A DNA stretch of 64,000 nucleotides from Rhypophila decipiens (taxonomy: Eukaryota; Ascomycota; Sordariomycetes; Sordariales; Naviculisporaceae): contig MU858072.1 in NCBI GenBank assembly GCA_033297075.1, positions 246,021-310,020 on the forward strand, given 5' to 3'. Within the stretch, counting starts at the first letter, position 1. Every line of letters begins with the position of its first letter. This document shows, in pieces, positions 47,623 to 57,349 of the stretch. The position numbers and the translations under genes are program-made. A model generated the notes under the pieces. It saw only the letters and a program-made list of their open reading frames with translations, was not told the DNA's origin and ran no database searches.

Positions 47623-49479
47623 ATGTCGCAGAGGGGACCTGCGCCTCGTCCTGCATCACGCCGCTCTTCACCGTCCCCGGCGAGAGACGTTGCTTCATCT
47701 CCCAATTCTCAGCAGCCGGGTCTTGTACGCCCAAATGACTCCAAAACTCGGCCTGCCCATGAATCGGAAGGTTTGGCCTCGAGTGGCGCCCAGGTTAGGA
47801 GACGATCGAGGACCTCGGGCGTTCAGGTCCATGATATTCTCAATCCATCTGAACCTCAGCGAGAGTCTGGCGGTTCGTCGGCAATGAGACCGCCCATCAA
47901 AGAAGAGAGCCCGCCGCTCCCCAGGATGGGTCCCAGACAGCATGGAAATGAGCCCTCTCCTCCTCCTTACTACAGCTACGCATATCCACCGCCCGGGACG
48001 ATAGCTCCACAGCAACATCATCAACAGCCACCAAGTTCGACAATTCCGCCGCCTGCAATCCCCCCACCGCTAACCGCCGCAAGACGAATTCTAACCCCGA
48101 GATCCCCCCGAGCCGCCAGCTTGAGTAGGGCAGCGTCAAGAGCTATTGAGCCCCAGCATGTCACAAAATTCCCTCCTAATACCCCGAGAACCGTCGCGCC
48201 GCCGCCCCAGCAGCAGCAGCATGATGTCTCGCCTCTGGGCGGCTCTCCGGCGGCCGGGGAGTCTTATCTAATCTCTGGCCCTATTCGAGGGCACGGGACT
48301 CCAGGACCACCACCGAATCGACCGACCTCGGGGCTCTCTCGCTCACTCTCGCAGCCGATGATAGGTCATGGAATGCCGACTCCGAGACAAGATGCTCTAC
48401 AAAGCCATGGTCCAGGTCGTGGGGCGGGCACTCTGCCAGCTGTTTACACACCGGCGTCTCCTTTTACTCCCCCGGCTCCATCTGGTGGCGGGTTAGGGGG
48501 CCAAGGAATGATGGGCGAATGGCGATGGGGATCAGGGCCTTTGGGCCCTGGACAAGCAGGTGGGAGTGGTGGACCAAGAGGCTTGCAACTTGCTGAAGGT
48601 CACCAGCATATGATTGCCATCACGCCTGATCATGGGGAAAAGATACTGGTTCCGGTGAATACCCACGAAGGCTCTAAGCAGATGAACGAGAAAAGACAAC
48701 GAAACGCCGGGGCATCAGCGCGGTTTAGGCACCGAAAGAAGATCAAGGACCAGGCCATGATGGAGGAGATGCAAAAGTTGGAAGCCACAAACCGAGAGCT
48801 AGCGCACAGGGTCAGAGAACTGGAGGAAGAGCGTGATTTCTACATGCGCGGGGGCCGTCCGGGCGAGTTTCGACCTCGTTCGCGCCCTCCCGAGGAGCCA
48901 GTCGAAAGAGGCGAGCGTGGGCAATCGAGCCCAGGATCATCAAGAAGCGGAGGTTCCTACATGGGCGAGAACAGCCCTCTTCCCGCCTCTGCGCCGACTG
49001 CGCCGCCGGCACAACATATGACCCAGTTTTCCCACGCGCATGGCCGCACTCAAAATCACCCGCATCCGCCTCCGATGTCATACGGTGATCCATCCATGAT
49101 GGAGCGTCCTGCAAGGCGGAGGCGGATCGATTCTGCTCCAGAGCTCGCCGCACTGTCACATGGCTCGAGTCCACCTGGCTCATTACCACCGATGTCTCAC
49201 CCCGTGTACGGAATGCCGCCGTCTCCCCATCTCGCCGAGCAAAGTGGTTCGGCAAGGCTGCCGCCCCTTCGGTTCGATCAGCCGGGCCCGTCGACGCCAA
49301 CGCCGCCACCCGCTCCCATTGGAGCCCCTCCACCTCCAGTGCACCAACACCAGCAGCAACAGCAACAGCAACAGCAGCATCATCGGCCAGGAGACCCATA
49401 TGCTCCTTACAGCACCGCTTCATACGAGACTGGATGGGCGTTGGAATACAAATCGCAGCCTGAAAGCCGTCCTAAGTGA
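47623..49479 (+). CDS. bZIP transcription factor, proline/glutamine-rich
   Basis: This is a nuclear basic leucine-zipper regulator of 618 residues if translation starts at the first in-frame ATG (47623). The basic region lies at about residues 355-373, NEKRQRNAGASARFRHRKK, with the diagnostic N361-X7-R369 spacing. A zipper follows (MMEEMQKLEATNRELAHRVRELEEERDFY). The ASARFR core resembles the CYS-3/Met4-like sub-group of fungal bZIPs, but H370 and R371 replace the usual basic pair, so the sub-family is not certain. The rest is disordered: P-rich and S-rich tracts before the basic region and a Q-rich tract near the C terminus (CAG/CAA codons 49351-49377). The open frame runs upstream to 47500 without an ATG, so an upstream exon is possible. 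Target genes are unknown. Confidence 0.9.
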   Translation: MSQRGPAPRPASRRSSPSPARDVASSPNSQQPGLVRPNDSKTRPAHESEGLASSGAQVRRRSRTSGVQVHDILNPSEPQRESGGSSAMRPPIKEESPPLPRMGPRQHGNEPSPPPYYSYAYPPPGTIAPQQHHQQPPSSTIPPPAIPPPLTAARRILTPRSPRAASLSRAASRAIEPQHVTKFPPNTPRTVAPPPQQQQHDVSPLGGSPAAGESYLISGPIRGHGTPGPPPNRPTSGLSRSLSQPMIGHGMPTPRQDALQSHGPGRGAGTLPAVYTPASPFTPPAPSGGGLGGQGMMGEWRWGSGPLGPGQAGGSGGPRGLQLAEGHQHMIAITPDHGEKILVPVNTHEGSKQMNEKRQRNAGASARFRHRKKIKDQAMMEEMQKLEATNRELAHRVRELEEERDFYMRGGRPGEFRPRSRPPEEPVERGERGQSSPGSSRSGGSYMGENSPLPASAPTAPPAQHMTQFSHAHGRTQNHPHPPPMSYGDPSMMERPARRRRIDSAPELAALSHGSSPPGSLPPMSHPVYGMPPSPHLAEQSGSARLPPLRFDQPGPSTPTPPPAPIGAPPPPVHQHQQQQQQQQQHHRPGDPYAPYSTASYETGWALEYKSQPESRPK

Positions 49480-50039
49480 AAGTTGAGAAGAGGCCTCAAA
49501 CACGGCAACCGACGGCCGTGCAGCCATTTCACCAGATTGATTTTTGATTCAAGAATGGAAATTTTCGTATCTCTCTTTAAGTCGTTTTCCTTATAATACC
49601 TTGGTCTATTTCATTTCATACTTTCCTTTGTTATGGGGGCATCAACATCTAGAAGAACAGATAGAGCACACCCGGGCGACCGGCCGATTCTGTGACTTTT
49701 TTTTGAACTTGGGACGCGAAAATCGGGGAACAATGTAACAACACAGATTTGTTTGTCATTTTTTCTTGCTTTCGATAACCGTAGTCTAGTTCTGTTGGCG
49801 GGCACAGTGGTTGATGGCGCTGGTCTGCCAGATGTCTCCCTGGGGCTTTGGCAGACAGGGACGTAATTCGCAACCCCTTTTTGTCAGGGGTGCTGAAAGA
49901 AAACAAACTCCCCCCCCCTCTCCCCCAGATTACCTTCTTTAACATTTCCACAGGTATCTGTCATTACTACCGTACAGCTTACTAATCAATACCACACACC
50001 GATACATACATTTTACTTGGAGCGATCTCTCTCTATATT

Positions 50040-50650
50040 ACACATCGTGTATTGATTTATAGCTTCCTTCCATCTATATATCCTTCTTTTCCTTCGTTCA
50101 ACTATATACCCATGTTTTCTTTAAGACTTACTAAATTGGGCTTTCCTTGTCTCTATGGTGGAAGGGTGTTATAGGAGTTCTTTCCTTGCCTTTCACTTAC
50201 TTCTATTTAAGGGGGTAAATAAAAGTTTGTTCATATTGGATTATCTTTCAAGAATACCTTGTAAAATAGTGCTCATTATATTCCGGAGCGTCGAAGAGTT
50301 TGTTCTTTATCCCAGAATTAAGAAAGGGGGCTATAAGAACTAAACGGATAGGTATTCGAGGTATAAACAGTACTCGGAACCTTTTCTACAAGACAGACAA
50401 TATTACTTTATTATTATATCTTGAACAGTCTTGATACATCAATACGCTTAAGAACTAGCAGTAAGCGTGAATTAGTTGAGCGCGCTCATTGTTTAATATC
50501 CCGAGACGTTTATAGTTGGTTGATTAGACAGTATCAACTTGAAGACTTGTACTTTAGACAACTTATATCCACAGGTAAGGTACCTTTAGGTATGAGGTCA
50601 AGTATAAAACAAAAAAACCGCTAGAAAGGTGATTATCAACTGCTAATTAC
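50040..50650. other. AT-rich island, possible degraded repeat
   Basis: Base composition is visibly more A/T-rich than the surroundings, with many TATA, TTAT and AATA words. Two short open frames (50155-50343 and 50421-50624, the latter without an ATG) encode unrelated peptides. This pattern fits an old mobile element mutated by RIP, but no terminal repeats or transposase motif was found. Confidence 0.4.
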
Positions 50651-51423
50651 TACTTTAGTATCCAACAAAATCATCGTCCTGCCTAGGTAGCTAAGCAAAA
50701 AAACGACAGGTAGATACCTTGCTAGTTAGGTAGGTATGTACGCGGCGGCTAAGGGACGTCGCCATGGTAAGCCCAAGTAGGCGGACGATAAGTAGGTGCT
50801 ATATGTGTGTCTGCCTACATATGTACAGCCACTGAATACGTTCTCTACGAGACCCCTCAATGTAGCTAGCTGCCCTGTATTTGCTTCGTATGTTACTCTG
50901 CCTTGCCTTCCCACAATGCTTGTTTGTAACCCGTACCAGCTGGCAAGAAAGAGCCCAAGAACTCCTAAGGCCCAGAACAAGACCCATACAGATCTCCCGG
51001 AACCAGACGATCACAATTGGGTAATATTACAAATACCTGGTTTCTAAGGAACAGAGGCAGTTACATAAAGCCCAAGGTAGGTAGGTCATTGGAGCAAGTA
51101 TCCATCGTTGTTTTGACACCCAATTGTTTTTAGTTGTTTGGGCAATGTTCTGTGCTCACCGGTTATCCACAATGGTAGTTACAGTACTGTATGTACCATT
51201 CTCAAAAATATCATGTTTTCCTTGTTTGTTTCGTTTTGGGCAACTAAGACCGAGATCTTCCGTACAGAGAGTTCATGTTTGTCAATGGTACATACGGAGT
51301 ACATACATACGTAAAGGCCATACATACTATTATCAATGCGCCACATCGGTTTGGCTATTAGCCAAAGAAAGGTGTCACAAGCTAGTTGGACAAAAGATCA
51401 AAAGATCAAAAGGAAGGAGATTA

Positions 51424-51443
51424 GACAAGACAAGACAAGACAG
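51424..51443 (+). repeat. ACAAG pentanucleotide microsatellite
   Basis: Four consecutive ACAAG-type units lie in non-coding DNA, 200 bp before a CAGA tetranucleotide run (about 51637-51653). Confidence 0.8.
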
Positions 51444-51702
51444 GTACATGTTATTCAAATGACGGAATAAATTCTCCTTACCGAGTTCTTGTGTAATGTG
51501 TAGTGTAGTCGAACAACCGCAGCGATCCAGGCCTGGTGGTGGTAGAGATACGGAGACCTTGCTCCCTCCGTAGGTAGGGTCGTGAATATTTCCCGTGGAA
51601 GATTCGGAGACAGCCCGATCTGAGACATACATACAGACAGACAGACAGACGGATACCTACCTGCTTTTGCTTTTCCTCTTCTGTAGTGTAGATGAGGCAG
51701 GC

Positions 51703-51716
51703 AGGTAGGTAGGTAG
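51703..51716 (+). repeat. TAGG tetranucleotide run
   Basis: AGGTAGGTAGGTAG, one of at least six TAGG or CCTA runs between 50.7 and 52.1 kb (also 50726-50738, 51075-51086 and near 52081). It is not the canonical TTAGGG telomere repeat. Confidence 0.8.
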
Positions 51717-54700
51717 TACAGTACATGTACATACACATGTAGGCAAGGTCAAGGTAGCAAGTAGTGTGGAGATATTTACCCTGATAGACGCTCAAGGTTG
51801 GTTGGTTGGTGGCATGACATTGCCATCCATGCGTGAGTGGCATCCAAAGACAGACCATACAGACTCCAGTTGTTCATGCCCAAGAAGAAGCTCTCATTTG
51901 ACAATGCCTGACGTGTTATATTCAGATTGAACGGATTGTCATCTTAATGATTGACCATATGATCGACGGACATATTGACAGACACACAAAGACAGCAACG
52001 GTGGAACGGGACGGGATACAACAATGGGAGAGAAAGGTGTCCAAGCATGCCACCATTCGTTGTCGGGGCGTATGTTTAGTGTAGGTAGGTGCCCTAAACA
52101 GAGCTGTAGGGTAACTACGAGACTGGAAGGAAGGACCTGATACTGTATCAAGTTTTGAGAGGGAGAAGCATCAGAGCAAAGTTTTCCTGTTCCGCCAAGT
52201 CCATGCCCGTCATTGGCGAAGAGGAAAAGAAGCAGGCCGCAGGTCATTGACTGGCTGGGCCGAGGAAACGAGACTGAACAAACGGACCAGTTGACTTTAG
52301 CAGCACTACCTTACTCCGTACAATACCTAGCCCTGTGTTGATTGCAGGGCATGCCCTCGCCGGGAGGCGGCTGATGACCCGTCCAGCGGAGCTTGCTCCG
52401 TACGGAATGCCAGCCGATCCCCGTCCACTCGAACAAAGTCCTTCCCGGTGAAGAAAAAAGGGACCATGTGATCACTCAGGCAGTGCCTGGGCATTCACAG
52501 TTGATGAACTGATGTTGACCATCCATACGGAGTACGGAGTTCTAATTACGTGAATCCGCACATATTCCCTGTCTTCCCATCTGCCTGCTAGACTGCCAGT
52601 GTTCATTTGCCTGACAGTGGAAGGGTATTATTTGCGCAAAACCCGTCTGGCGGATATCTGTTGCCACTAAGCCGTTATGATGTTCCACCAAAAGCTTGTC
52701 CCCTCGAACCTCGAGGCACAGCGGTAAACCGTTTCACGACCTGCTGTGCCATACGGCGCCGCAGGTGTGTAGCACAGTTGGAGTGATCTGTTCCACGCGG
52801 GGTGCAGATGGGCAGGATCCTTCCGTTCGGCACAGGATTCAATGACCGTGGCTTGGTATGGTAAGCACCTTCAGCTGGTGGTGTAAGAATAGCACTGTAC
52901 TCCGTACATGTACCATGAATCCATCCCATACTCGGAGTGATACCAAGCGAATGGTTGTAGTAAGGTCAGCCAGACCATATCCATGCCGAAGGATTCATCA
53001 TCAAAATCTCCGGAACCGTGACTGGTAGGTTGGTATTTGGCTGCTGATCAATATTGACAGCGGCTTGTAACCTGACGTCGACCCGTAGGTACTGTGCCTG
53101 GATAGGTACTCGTCGATACAATTCACCCCCCCCAGATTCAAATACAGCAACATCTCAGTGTGAGATGTCTTGTTGATCCCGCCTCATCCGCATTCCCGCT
53201 TGGGAAAAAATGCCAATTGTCCACTCATCGACGTAGGATTAGGGGTGCGTGTGCAGGAGAAGGTAAAGCAAATCAGACATGCAGTAAAAACAAAACACAA
53301 AGGCCCACAGGATGCAGCAATGTGTTGGCCAGTCAATGAAGGCGTGTATGTACTCGTACGAATCCCCGTGTTGCTCGATGTCGCTGTCGATGCTCCCCAA
53401 GCCGGTTGGGGGCCGGGCCTGCTCCACCAAAGATGGAGAGAAAAGAAAGAAAGCGCGCCAGTCGCAGTGAAGGAAGGGTGTACAAGCCAGATGTAACTCA
53501 ATAATTCAAGTTATTATTAAGTGTTCCTTTTGTCTAGCGTTAGGAAGAATTGCCAAGACTGGAAAGGTGACATTGGTACGGATACCGAAATGGTCCAGAA
53601 GACCAGCAAACCCCGGTGCAAGAATACGACGGAAAGGAAAGGCAGCCCATGCTATCTGGATTCTGGAGTGTGTTTGTTGATCGGCCTGTTCTCCTCCGTG
53701 GTCTAGCAGGATGAGCAAGTTCCAGGCCAGCGTGTGTCCACAAGTGAGTGATGATACGATGAGGCAAGTGGGAACGAAGCTCCAGTAACTGGAGCCAAGA
53801 AATGCCCAATCGTGAGGACCCTGACAAACGACCCTTGTGGCGAGAACTTCAGGAACACCAAGCCGTGACAACTCGGAGACACTGATGGACGGGCTTGGTA
53901 CGACCTACGGGGTACTTGTCCAAGCACAGGCATGACTCGAGCGAGGTCGACGTCCCAGCCCGCGGAGGAGCTCACTAGCCCAAAGCTGTCAACCCCAGCG
54001 GCACAATTACATGGACGAGGTCGATGCTGCGATGGCGGCAATTGCGGGTCGTGCAGGAGAAACAAGGGGTGGTGTAAGTAGTGTAAACAAAAAGAGATCG
54101 GGATAGTACCCGTACTGAGACAAAAATGTCGGTCATCGGGCGGGTGACGAAAACAAGACGAATGCGGAACTATCCTTCCTCTTTGAGGAGTGGGCTCACC
54201 ATGCCGGCGATGGATTCGTCGAGAAAAGTCCCAACGCTTGCCACTCTAGGCAGCAGACGAGACGACTTGAGAAGCAGATTTTGCAATGTCTTTCGCCGAT
54301 CATGGCACCTCGCCAATCACGGGGAAGTTTGCAATATCAAAACACGAGTCCGCCCGCCAACCACGGGGATTATTGTTCTTCGACACGCCACCATGAGCCG
54401 TAGAGCCAGTCATGGAGCACTGAGAAGACAGACATTAGGTATGTCTCATGCCGCGATAACCTATGACATGCCGCGAAGAGGTCAAGTCAGCCAATAGATC
54501 AGGACAGGCTGCAAGTACGGGAGCGCAAAAAAAGACAGTATCTGACAGGACGATTTAGCTAGGTGCGCACCCTGGTATCGACAGGCCAACGGCTCGTTCG
54601 AGACCGATGAAAACACCGATTGGGTCGGTTCTAGAGAGCTGGAGCCTGTTACATCGCCTTTCATGGCCAACGCTCAGAGACGGAGACGCATCTCGACGCT

Positions 54701-56065
54701 TGCAAGCCTCTCGTCTAGCGAAAAGGCTTCTGATGAATATGATTGGGACTTGGCCACTCTTGAAGCCCACCGGCATGGTACAGTGGTGATGAGAACAGGC
54801 ACCTTGCCACAGAGGGTAAGGAGGCTGTACAGAAATTGCCCGAAAAGTCATCGACAGCCCAGGAAGTCGGTTCAATCACCCTGCGTGTCTCTATGGTACT
54901 TCCATGATACTTGTTGGTGGACTTGATATGAAAAGCCGGGAAGATAAATTTACTCAAGAATAGTTGAAGAAAGCATATGCATGTGTGCTGCAGAAGGACC
55001 ACCAACCAGCAGTTGAGGCTCAGCACCACTCCTCTCGAAAAGCTGCATTTCGTGACGGACCACGACCAACCTCCCGATGAAGGCGGTTATCTCGACCTTG
55101 CCTCTGCCTTGCATGAGGACAAGCGCCATCATCGCCTTAAATGTAAGGCGAGCATTCTGACAAGCGCTGTTGGCGTCGAGGGGGGTCACTTTCACGCTGC
55201 CATGTGTCGAGCAGCCAGCCATGAGTTGGCGGTGTGGCGCCCATCCATCCCATTCAGCCCTTCATATGCACAAGATCGGAAAGGGCAGCAGGATTGAAGG
55301 AAGGATTTGAGCAGAGATATTCTTATCGAGGAACCATGAGCTGGGGGTTGGCTTTGCAGAGGATCCCTGAAGAGAACACCGAGATGACGCAAATGAAAAT
55401 AAAATGATCGAGTACCATCGCCGCTTGAGCATGCCCGATGATTCGAGAGTGCTTGCCCGCAATTCAAGCAGAGCGCCCGAGGTTCTCAGCGTCGTCGTCG
55501 CCAAGCACGTCTTGGGATTGCACCTGATTGACCCAACGGGAATTAGTACGAAATAAAAGAAGAGCGACGGATTGAGTAATGAGATTGCAACCAGGTTGCT
55601 GCTGATAATCACCGTTACATGCGACAATCAATACCGGTGGTGAGGTTGCATTATCGTTTTCAATGCGTGGAGAGTGGTGTTGAAGAAAGAAGCGTTGGAC
55701 GGTTGAAGTGAAGCTGGCGCTGGGTACCAAAGTGCCTGCCGCGAGCCGAGGCAAGTTAGCGCAGGGATGCTTGCCAGGGATTTAGTGAAGGTGGGGCGAT
55801 GACATACACTAGAAATAACCCGCAGTGGATACCTAAGGCACATCTTAAACCTTAACCGAGATCTGGCAGGCGTTGAAGCCCCACAAAGTGCGGATCACCT
55901 TCTGATTCGCCGCCCCATTCTCTGCCCGGTCACTCTCACCAAATTTCCATGGACCACAATCTCCCGAGAACAACTCGCTTCACTGTCGTCGGGGTGGTGT
56001 GAGCCGAATCACCCAGTCGTTCTGAAATTGGAATACGAAGGATTCGGCACTGGCCAGGATTGGAA

Positions 56066-57349
56066 ATGGATGCCATGGAGTCGCCAAGGTCCCCAAAGCT
56101 GCGACGGATCCTGGCCTCGATCAATACAACCGGTGTGACGGACCCAGACCGAGAGACCCACCGAGAACCGGCCATTTCTCCTCCATCCCCCGGCCCGGCA
56201 CGGAGGTCGGCTCCGGAATTCCCAGCCGGTGAAACACCGGCCGAGGCTCTTGCTGAGCCAGCCCATCCAGACTCTAAAGGACGCCAGACAAGCGAGCCGC
56301 GGGCGTCAAGGGTCCGTTTCAAATCGTCCAGACACCGGCGTCACCTCGAAGAGGATGATAACCATCACCGGCGTCATCGTGATCGTGACCGGCATCGAGA
56401 CAGAGATTGGGACAGAGATCGAGACAAAGATCGAGACCGAGATAGAGACCCTGAATCCTCTCGGGAGAAGGACAAGGACGATGGCCGGTCAAGCCGACAC
56501 AGGCATCGCCGCCAGCGTTCCCATTCACGGTCCCGTTCCCGTTCTCCAAAGTCCTCCAGCCATCGTCACCATCACCGACGAAGACACCATCATCGCTCCA
56601 CACGCAAAGAGTCCCAGCCTCCGGAACCGGAGCCTCAAGATCCCTTTGCCGAAGAACCTCTCGATCCCGAAGTTGCCTTCAGGGAGTCACTCTTCGACGC
56701 AATGGCCGATGACGAGGGGGCAGCCTACTGGGAGGGCGTCTACGGCCAGCCCGTGCACATCTACTCGTCTGACCGGCTGAACCCCCAGGGCGAGCTGGAG
56801 CGCATGACTGACGAGGAGTACGCCGCCCATGTGCGACAAAAGATGTGGGAGAAGACGCACGCGGGCTTGCTCGAGAAGCGCGAGAAGCGCAAGAAGCAGG
56901 CTGAGGAGCGGACGAAAAAGGAAGAAGAGGCCCGGAGGATACAGGCTGAGATGGAGAGGAGCCTCAGACGAGGCGAGAAGAGGCGGGCGAAGAGGGCCTG
57001 GCTAAACAAGTGGGATGCCTATGTCGATGCTTGGAACAAATGGGATGGGAAGAGTGTCGCTGGGATTCCGTGGCCTGTCGACATGTCGCCGGCGGCGGTC
57101 GGAGAGGAGGGTTGGAGGAAGGAGGTTGACCACGCCGCCGTGAGGGCTTTCTTTGTGAATGGACTGAATCTGGAAGAAGTGGGCGAGAAGGAGTTTGTGG
57201 CCAAGTTGAAGGACGAAAGAGTTCGCTGGCACCCAGACAAGTTCCAGCAAAAGCTGGGAGGCACGGTCGACGAGGGCGTCATGCGGGATGTCACGGCCAT
57301 TTTCCAAGTCATTGATGCGTTGTGGAATGATACCCGGAAGAGCTCATAG
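56066..57349 (+). CDS. NFKBIL1-like protein with RS/RD-rich domain
   Basis: This single-exon gene encodes 427 residues. The C-terminal half has the pattern of NF-kappa-B inhibitor-like protein 1 homologues: FRESLFDAMADDEGAAYWEGVYG, a Lys/Glu/Arg coiled coil (about 255-310), then WDAYVDAWNKWDG and the terminal motif LKDERVRWHPDKFQQKLGG. Despite HPDKF it is not a classical DnaJ domain. Residues about 95-190 form an Arg/Asp-rich then Arg/Ser-rich tract (RDRDRHRDRDWDRDRDK; SRSRSRSP), as in splicing factors. Mammalian NFKBIL1 has been linked to control of alternative splicing, so a nuclear RNA-related role is plausible here, by inference. ATG 56066 is the first in-frame methionine; another lies at 56075. 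Unlike the human protein, no ankyrin repeats were noticed. Confidence 0.82.
   Translation: MDAMESPRSPKLRRILASINTTGVTDPDRETHREPAISPPSPGPARRSAPEFPAGETPAEALAEPAHPDSKGRQTSEPRASRVRFKSSRHRRHLEEDDNHHRRHRDRDRHRDRDWDRDRDKDRDRDRDPESSREKDKDDGRSSRHRHRRQRSHSRSRSRSPKSSSHRHHHRRRHHHRSTRKESQPPEPEPQDPFAEEPLDPEVAFRESLFDAMADDEGAAYWEGVYGQPVHIYSSDRLNPQGELERMTDEEYAAHVRQKMWEKTHAGLLEKREKRKKQAEERTKKEEEARRIQAEMERSLRRGEKRRAKRAWLNKWDAYVDAWNKWDGKSVAGIPWPVDMSPAAVGEEGWRKEVDHAAVRAFFVNGLNLEEVGEKEFVAKLKDERVRWHPDKFQQKLGGTVDEGVMRDVTAIFQVIDALWNDTRKSS

Larger units (their letters stand above)
49480..56065. other. 6.6-kb repeat-littered gene-free region
   Basis: No gene is supported. The first 500 bases are the probable bZIP 3' UTR. 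An AT-rich island lies at about 50040-50650. From 50.7 to 52.9 kb there are many short simple repeats: TAGG runs (51075-51086, 51703-51716), ACAAG units (51424-51443), CAGA units (about 51637-51653) and several GTACGGAGTAC-type words. From 53 to 56 kb only short overlapping open frames are seen. Confidence 0.55.

Noticed and set aside
50040..50650. Mitochondrial DNA insertion (NUMT) to explain the AT-rich island
   Set aside because: No recognisable mitochondrial gene fragment is readable; a degraded repeat is simpler.
51703..51716. TAGG run as an interstitial telomere
   Set aside because: The unit is TAGG, not TTAGGG, and similar runs are short and scattered.
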